DNA of 64,000 nt from Margaritispora aquatica (lineage: Eukaryota > Ascomycota > Leotiomycetes > Helotiales > Discinellaceae), in assembly GCA_007644065.1 (NCBI GenBank), contig VJWN01000041.1, positions 2,120 to 66,119 of the forward strand. Reading direction: 5' to 3'. The number at the start of each line of letters is the position of its first letter. Position 1 is the stretch's first letter. Under the pieces are notes generated by a model. It was not told the DNA's origin, searched no databases, and saw only the letters and a list, made by a program, of their open reading frames with translations. Below are positions 57,480 through 64,000 of the stretch, piece by piece. A program made the position numbers and the translations under genes.

Positions 57480-59255
57480 GCTATATCGTAAATAGCTTTA
57501 TCTACAACTTTATAGCCCTATATACTTCGTAGCTTCGAACGCGTCTCCTATATAAATAGTAGTTTATCTTTGTAATATAACTTACAAAAGACCTAAATAT
57601 CTACTGTTACCTTAGTACTATCTTTTCTTTCTAATAGGAGAGAATCCTTAGGTCTCGGTTAGAGATATTCAAGTGTAGTAGAAAATATATACTAGAGATC
57701 TAGGTCCTCTCTCTAAGCTATACCTATAATACTATGAAGTTTGATAGGGTCGATCTATAATTTTCTACAAAGTCTGCTATCGGGGAGCCTTAGGTCTATC
57801 AAGTCGACAGCTGATGGTGGTCGCGATAGAGCATAATCCTTAGGCTTACGGATCCTCTAACTAGGTGTCTCCGTAGGACTAGAAGCGGTGACGTAAACAT
57901 AATTACGTCCTTACTGTTTATAGAACTTAATGCGTATATCTTTCATTCTAGCATTATTGTATACTATTTGAGGGCTCCAAAGTTCCTCGGGATCGAGAAG
58001 TGAAAGAGCTGAAGATATTAGTACGATATTACTTAGAGACATTAAAGTGTTTGGCGCTATCTTATGTCCTAGTAGTGCTTTTGTAACTAGTGTTGTAGTT
58101 ACATTATTTAAAGTTAGAGTTATACTTTTTAAAGTTATAGTTATACCTTTTAGATCTTTCTTAGTAGTAATAGATATAATTTTTAGAGTTTTTAGGATAA
58201 GAGCTTCAATGGATTCTATTATGGTCTATAACTTAGAATATCCGCACTCTTTATTATTAAGTCTTAAATTCGAGTCAAGCTCTTCGAGTTTAGTTAATAC
58301 AGCTTTATTTTGAGGATCTACTACGAGGGCAAGGTAATAGGGTTTTGTAAATTAGTTATAGGATATATACGTGTCGAAAGCGATACTAAGCTACTGGGAA
58401 TCGATTCTATCCTTTTTATTTTGTACCTTAATTTGATTATTAAAGACTTTGAACTACTTAGAAAATTATAGCTTTTCGACCTTGTTTAGTAGATTAACTA
58501 GTATTTCCTAGATAAGTGACGTAGCGAGTTTATAAATCTTTAAATAGGCCTTATTTAGCTTGTAAATCATAATCTCCTCTTCCTCCTCCTACTCCTCCTC
58601 TTTATCCCTACTCTCTTTATCCCTAGACAAATATATACTTAAGTAAAACTTTTCTTAATATACGTCGAAGGTATCTTTACTTTCTAAGGCTTTAAACTTT
58701 TTTAGATCGTTATTATATTTTACTCTTTAGTTAGAATCTATTAAAACTTTATAAGCTTCTGTAATAACTACTAATTATTTTAGTATTAATATCGATCTTA
58801 TATTAAAAGAGAAAATAACTTACTTTTAAAAGCCTTCGTTACGTGTTTCTTATCTTTTCTATTCTTATTAGAATAGGTTAATAAAGCTAGAGCCCTATAC
58901 TATTTCTTAGCTTCGATAGTTGAAAAATCCTACTTAAGCCCGAGAACCTTGTAGTAATTATTCTTGTACGTTAAAACGTGTTTAATAGTATCGTAACGGT
59001 TTTGCTTATTATACTTATAGGTTTTGGTATTAGTTAGTAGGGTGTTTTCTTTAGTTTCTAGGCTATTAATTAACCTTTCAGGATCTTGCTCGCTGTCGTT
59101 AGAGTGTAACTCGCCTATAGAGGTTGAAATAACGTCAAATATAGAGAGAGATATAGTAGATGCTATTTCGTATTTAGTTAAACGGGGTTTAGTAGTAGGA
59201 GCAAAGTTAAAAGGTACATTACTATTAAGCTTAAGAATTTATTATATTTATAGTT
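57480..59255 (-). pseudogene. RIP-killed gene for a DnaJ (J-domain) protein
   Basis: A minus-strand frame with TAG/TAA breaks. After about 80 N-terminal residues comes a J-domain: YYKVLGL (about 58940-58960), TIEAKK, YRALALLTYSNKN and, after a probable 55-bp intron (donor GTAAGT near 58830), TEAYKVLIDSN. J-domains activate Hsp70 ATPase through an invariant HPD; here the position reads YSN (58868-58879 region). All three residues are explained by C to T or G to A changes. The long C-terminal part (about 58620-57480) is helical and Lys/Leu/Thr-rich with no zinc-finger or other DnaJ-A/B motif, so it was a class-C type. Partner and role unknown. The end is uncertain because the frame fades. Confidence 0.6.
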
Positions 59256-59631
59256 ATAATATAAGGTAGTAGAAAAAGGTAATATATGGAAAAAGGTAGT
59301 ATATTGAAAAAGGTAACATGTACAAAGAGAAGGTAAAACATAGATAGTTATTTTATTTTTCTATATAAATTTCTCTATATTAAAATAAATAGAATTTCTA
59401 AGCGTTAGCTAGGAGATATTAATAGTATCTAAGTGTCGGCTAGGCTTGGAAATATATAAGCTAACTAGAATAAAATTAGATAAAAGATTCTAATAAGACT
59501 CGTTATAAGTTCTTTTTTCGAGAATTATTCGGAAGAATAAAGGGCCGTACTACCTCGTTAAACGAAGCGATAGTTATATAATTATAGCTTCGCTATAGCT
59601 ACGTGATTACCCATTAACGCCAATACCTTGC
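59256..59631. other. RIP-mutated spacer
   Basis: Short GGTAATAT / AAAAAGGTA near-repeats at 59262-59330. No gene seen. Confidence 0.4.
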
Positions 59632-59860
59632 TTATATCCTAGAAAGTGTATAAGCTAGCTACGGTGTTGTTTCGAATGTTGGTCAGTCTTTATATCCTAG
59701 AAGGTATATAATCTGGCTACAGTATTGTTTCGAATATTAGTTAGTCTTTATATCTGAGAAGATGTAGAAGTTAGTTACGATAGATTTTTACTATTAGCTA
59801 GCCTTATATCCTAGAAGGTGCATAAGCTGGCTACGATAGATTTTCGGTTATTAGCGTTAG
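59632..59860. repeat. Tandem repeat, four units of about 55-58 bp
   Basis: Each unit starts TTATATCCTAGAAGGTGTAT and continues AAGCTGGCTACGGTATTGTT. Units begin near 59632, 59690, 59748 and 59803. Units 1-2 and 3-4 differ in their second halves, suggesting stepwise duplication. Confidence 0.8.
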
Positions 59861-61503
59861 AAGTTAGAAGATAGCTATTACGACATTATTAGTTAAGAAT
59901 AAGGTTAGGTATATTAAGATTTATATATAATTAGATATATTATACGCTCGTCTAAGTAGCGATTAACCAAGTCCTTTACTTTCTAACCAAAGATCTCCTT
60001 ATACTATTAATCTTAAATACTTCTAAGATCTATCTCTATCTTTAATATAAAACCAATAGTTTCCGTAACAATAGCGTTAGTGCTTGTACTATTGTCGCTA
60101 GTTTTATCCTAACGTAGGTAGCGCTATCGAAGTAAGTAGAGCTCGTTGAACCGTTAACCTATATGTTTGTCTAACGAGAGTAGCCCGTATAGACCCGAGC
60201 CGACCCCGATTACGGAGATATAGGGAGACCCGGGGAAGTGGTAGCGATTCGCTATAGGTGTAGAACAGGGGCAGGAGCCGAGAAGGGCGGAGTGGACGTT
60301 AAGTATGCCTAAGGTAACAAGCTAGCCCTCTTACCTAATCTTCGACACTAGTACTCCGACAAGTACTATACTGGCTCCGTCGGGTACGACATTGTCTCTG
60401 TTAAATACACTATCTCCGCTATAGCTACTATTAACAGTAGATAGAGGCTATCGATTTCAGGCTAAAGGGTTATTGTCCGTTGTTATCGCTCTCGTAGTTA
60501 CCCTTTTCTATTTGTTGGTCTAAGATTCTATATCTATAATAGGGTATTAGTACCTAGGTATTAATAAAACCTGATTATTTTATATAAATTTATAATAAAA
60601 TTTTTCGTTGTGTTTATCCCGTGACTATATGGACTACGCCTTTAATAAGCCTAAGAGTTAAGGTATTATTATTAAATATAAAAAAAGAAAATACAATCCG
60701 CTATCTAATCTAGGCTTACAAAGATTTCGTAGACTGCGCCTAATATGCTGTAGACAGTGGTAAGGAAAACGGTAAAATTGGATATAGTAGGAATTAAAGT
60801 TCAGCAAGTAGTATAAGCGACCAAGACGGCGAACTTAATCTTGGACTCTTCTTAATCGAAGACACTAGTAGGAAATCTGATTCGTACTTCTGGTCTAAAG
60901 ACTTAATAAGCTTATTCTAAAGAAAAAAAAGGTAATAAGTATACTACCTTATATATTTTATTATGTTATGTCTTACAAGCTCTTACTAACTAGGTAGCCA
61001 TGTAGGATCCTTGGTTGTCTTCAACGTGTACCAACGACTATTCCTAAAAATGACTATATATAGCTTAGCGTTACAGACATGCTTCATTTTAAAGGCATTC
61101 TTTATTATTGTTTTCTTACGCCGTCGGAATACTTCGCCCTTATATCTCTTCCGGGTCCTTATAACATTATACACTACTTCTTCGATAGTCTATATACGTT
61201 CTATAACGATGATTATAAATTCGTAAGGGGTAGTAGAAATAAGGTACAAAAGGGGTACAAATAGTTTATTCCTCTCTAAGGAAGAAATTAGTAGTAAGAT
61301 TATATACGAGACAACGGGTGTCTAAACAGGTCGACGAGACTAGGACCCGGAGATCTAAGGCCTGCAGAGAATAGTAGCATAGCAGAGTTAACGAAACCTA
61401 GACCAGAGAGGCTAGGTAGAACAAGACAAAACTAGAACTAAGATTGCTATATCTGCCGTAGCAGTTTCTGTTTAGTAACTACTATACTCGACTTTATATA
61501 GCG
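59861..61503. other. RIP-mutated sequence, no gene recognised
   Basis: 60180-60320 is a GC-richer patch. The plus strand from about 60306 reads as a short coding-like stretch with two TAG codons and a hydrophobic end (60470-60520), too short to name. The open frames at 60986-61264 overlap on both strands and look like chance. Confidence 0.4.
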
Positions 61504-63130
61504 ATGGAAGACATTTTTAAATTAATCAACTCGTCGAAGATAGCTCTTCCTATCGGGTACGTTATTACTTTTAGGGTACTCTGTAGCTTATAGCTCATAC
61601 TCCGTTTCTTTGCCTAGTTATCTAAGATAGTTGTTGTATAGATAGTCTTTTTCTTACTTAAGTATTTCGTTTATCCTTATCTTTTTAAAAGGCTTTTATT
61701 CTAGAATCCGATTACACGACTTTAAGCTTCGTCGTGGCTACTCTACGTATCTATTAATATTACTTGTATAGCCATTAGTATCACTTCCTGGTCAGACTTT
61801 AGTAGACGTGTGGGCACGATGTCGATTGTAAACATTATCCCTCTTATTTGTAGCCCACGCCTGCTACTTATAACGAAGATTCTAGGAATCTCTCTCTAAA
61901 CTTAACACCGTATATATTGTTAGATTAGACAGACTACTATCTATTAAGTATTGATTTACTCTATCTTCTCTATAATACAGACTAAACCCTTTAAATAGAT
62001 AGAGTTGAACTTATTAGGGGTTATTGTAAGCTACTATTCCTCTTAAGAGGATGAGAGGAACTGAATTGAACGTAACTTAGGCTAGCTCTGCCTTAAAGGT
62101 GCTCTTAATCCTTTCCTTAAATTTCGTTAGACGTTTGGCCTATAAGTTTTTCTTATGTTCGTATTTTATCTTAATGGCGGCTGCTATTGCTACGATCTGG
62201 ATTCACCTAGCTTCTAAGAAACCTGTTGGACGTCTTATTCTACAAATTACAATGGGTTTTTGGGTCTTAATTACTGTTATATATGGCATTCTATTTACGA
62301 TACGTAATATTGTACGACGTAAATCTCTTACTATCGTCTAAATCATAAGTCTTCTAAACGTAATCCGTGTTAAGATTTAAGTACCGAGACTGTAGCAGGT
62401 TAAGGCTAGACAATATATACATTTAGTAATTCCTAGTACTAGGATTAGGTATACGTTCCAAAGCTATCCGTTTATAATTACTTGGTAGTAGCGCGATAGT
62501 AATAGACTTACTATCTCCCTTCTTATTAAGCTAAGACGAGGCTTCACGGGAATTCTAGGTAGACTCTCGGGCGGAGATCGGCTAGCCTTAATCGACGGTC
62601 TATATGGTTTGGACTACGATCTTAGACAATTTAGGACGGTACTAATGTTCGTTACCGGGATTGGTATTACTAGCTATCTCTCTTTCCTCAAAGAGATCCT
62701 AAGCGGATATAATAATTATATAGTTCGTACTCGCCGGGTAGTGCTGGTTTGGCAGCTTGACTAAGAGAGTAAGTTAATTAAAGTCGATATTTTATATAAA
62801 TTAACGCTGTATAGCCTATCAGCAATGGATCAAGGAATAGATAGATAATATTATCGAGATGGACACGGGCTACGTAAGTACTAAAGCCTCGCGAATCTCA
62901 CTTACCGATTAAGTTGTATAGATTCTTAAGATTAACTTATATATTCTTGTACGGAGTGTCCTCACGGCTGTAATCGATGTTCCAAATCTACCTGCTTAGC
63001 TGAAAGTTGCCGAAGTCGAGCTAGTCAAGTATAGTATACATAGTAGAATCGAAAAGAAGTTTCATTGACTATAGGTTACGGACGTTCTAAGAGAGGAATT
63101 TGTATCCTGGAGGAGTGAGATAGCAGTTTC
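61504..63130 (+). pseudogene. RIP-killed ferric-chelate reductase (FRE-type) gene
   Basis: Ferric reductases are plasma-membrane flavocytochromes that pass electrons from NADPH through FAD and two haems to extracellular iron. The dead gene starts at ATG 61504 and keeps the family's layout. First come hydrophobic segments (61520-62080) with LLYVSINITCIAISITSWSD and SIVNIIPLICSPRL. A further membrane part (62099-62330) has FILMAAAIATIWIHLASKKP. The FAD-binding motif reads SYPFIIT (62461-62481; usual form HPFT), with QYIHLVIP before it. The NAD(P)H part has FVTGIGITSYLSFLKEI (about 62645-62695) and VVLVWQL. Stops are TAG/TAA, and several His codons are now TAC/TAT (Tyr). FRE genes are among genes often carried by Starship elements, but no captain recombinase was found here, so that link is only a suggestion. 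Confidence 0.65.
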
Positions 63131-64000
63131 TGGTGGGGCTTTTACAAATGTACAAAGGTGCTTTCAAATTTTACTAATAAGATATATAGTCTATACAAAC
63201 AAAAGCCTTACGACTAAGATTCGGGGGGTAGTGTAGCGAGATATAGATAAAGGTATCCGGTTAGTGGAGTTGGATTTTAGTCCCTTGCTACGGGTATCCT
63301 CTCGCGTTAGAAAGTCGACGATAGACTTCTATTATAAAGGTCTTGTATAATATTAAGGGAGGACAGTTATTAGTATTACTATAGGGTAAGAATTATTAGT
63401 TAGATCTTAATATAGAAAGGTATAGGTAGATTAGCTAAAAAAATAGTAATAAGTTACTATAGCTATAGGAATTGTAATAAGTTTTATATTAGTTCGGATA
63501 GTTTGAATCACATTGGTAATTTTCTTTGGCTATCTATAAAAATTATAAGAACTAAGCTGCCGGATAGCCGCCAGATAACCTATCTTCGCTAAATACTAAA
63601 TCTACCTGGTCACTGTTTGACCAGCTCTAATATTAAAAGGAATAGAAATACTCTTTAATTATAAGATTATTATTAAAAACCCCCTCCGAAGGTATGCCTT
63701 GACGTTGGCTATACTACTAGTGTGATACTATCTAAACCTCTATATTTCTATATACTAAATATACTAGGATACTATGTTACTATTCGTAATACCCACAATG
63801 TCTAACAAGTTTTATTATCTACTAGAGGTCCTAGAACTCGGTATATAGAATATTAGAGATTATAGAAGTTAATATATCCGTCTAAGCCCCGGACGCTAGC
63901 CACCTCACGCTATAAGCTAAGATAAATAAAACAAACTCCTTCTACTAATTATTTATATAAGATCTCGATTCGTAAACATGAGCGCTTACCTTAGTACAAG
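63131..64000. other. RIP-mutated sequence, no gene recognised
   Basis: TpA-rich with stops in all frames to the end of the window; no repeat or RNA signal seen. Confidence 0.5.

Noticed and set aside
60986..61264. Overlapping open frames on both strands as small genes
   Set aside because: No motifs, no codon pattern, and surrounding sequence is RIP-mutated; consistent with chance.
61504..63130. Calling the whole desert a Starship because of the ferric reductase
   Set aside because: No DUF3435-type captain, no element ends, and the other dead genes are not typical enough to claim it.

Overview
The window comes from a filamentous ascomycete (Pezizomycotina). Two things show this. The one intact gene has short introns of about 50-90 bp with GTAAG-type donors. 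Most of the rest has the mutation pattern of repeat-induced point mutation (RIP): CpA and TpG are nearly gone and TpA is in excess. By hand count, 13681-13740 has 12 TpA, one CpA and no TpG, while 1381-1440, inside the intact gene, has 2 TpA, 5 CpA and 5 TpG. In the decayed parts, long protein frames are broken almost only by TAG and TAA where Gln or Trp codons would stand.

Layout. 1-3063: an intact multi-exon ankyrin-repeat gene of the fungal STAND/NLR-associated kind. 3064-6845: AT-rich RIP desert with a small LTR-retroelement remnant whose two LTRs are still recognisable. 6846-8330: an island that escaped RIP and looks like promoter/5' sequence. 8331-42688: a long RIP-killed tract of former protein-coding DNA. 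Recognisable dead genes there are a SANT/Myb-like protein, folylpolyglutamate synthase, and a protein with an ExK nuclease-like motif and a kinase-like domain. The tract also holds several tandem repeats and an 80-bp near-perfect palindrome.

42689-55955 is a very large (13.3 kb) Ty3/gypsy-type element with 243-bp LTRs, ATAT target duplication, primer binding site and polypurine tract. Its gag-pol lies on the minus strand (about 55640 to 49255). Between the end of pol and the 3' LTR sits about 6 kb of extra coding DNA. Gene C (minus) resembles a 2-oxoglutarate/Fe(II) dioxygenase. Genes A and B (plus, antisense to pol) are paralogues of each other with similar upstream regions. A 16-bp sequence occurs three times in this module. 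I consider this cargo-carrying retroelement the most interesting item in the window.

55960-64000 is again RIP desert, with a dead DnaJ-domain gene and a dead ferric-reductase gene.

Only the ankyrin gene looks functional. The gypsy element is less decayed than its surroundings (its LTRs differ at 6 of 243 positions, all CpA/TpA or TpG/TpA changes), so it probably entered DNA that was already heavily mutated. Functional names for decayed genes rest on reading stop codons through in the original frame. They are family-level recognitions and were not confirmed by any search.
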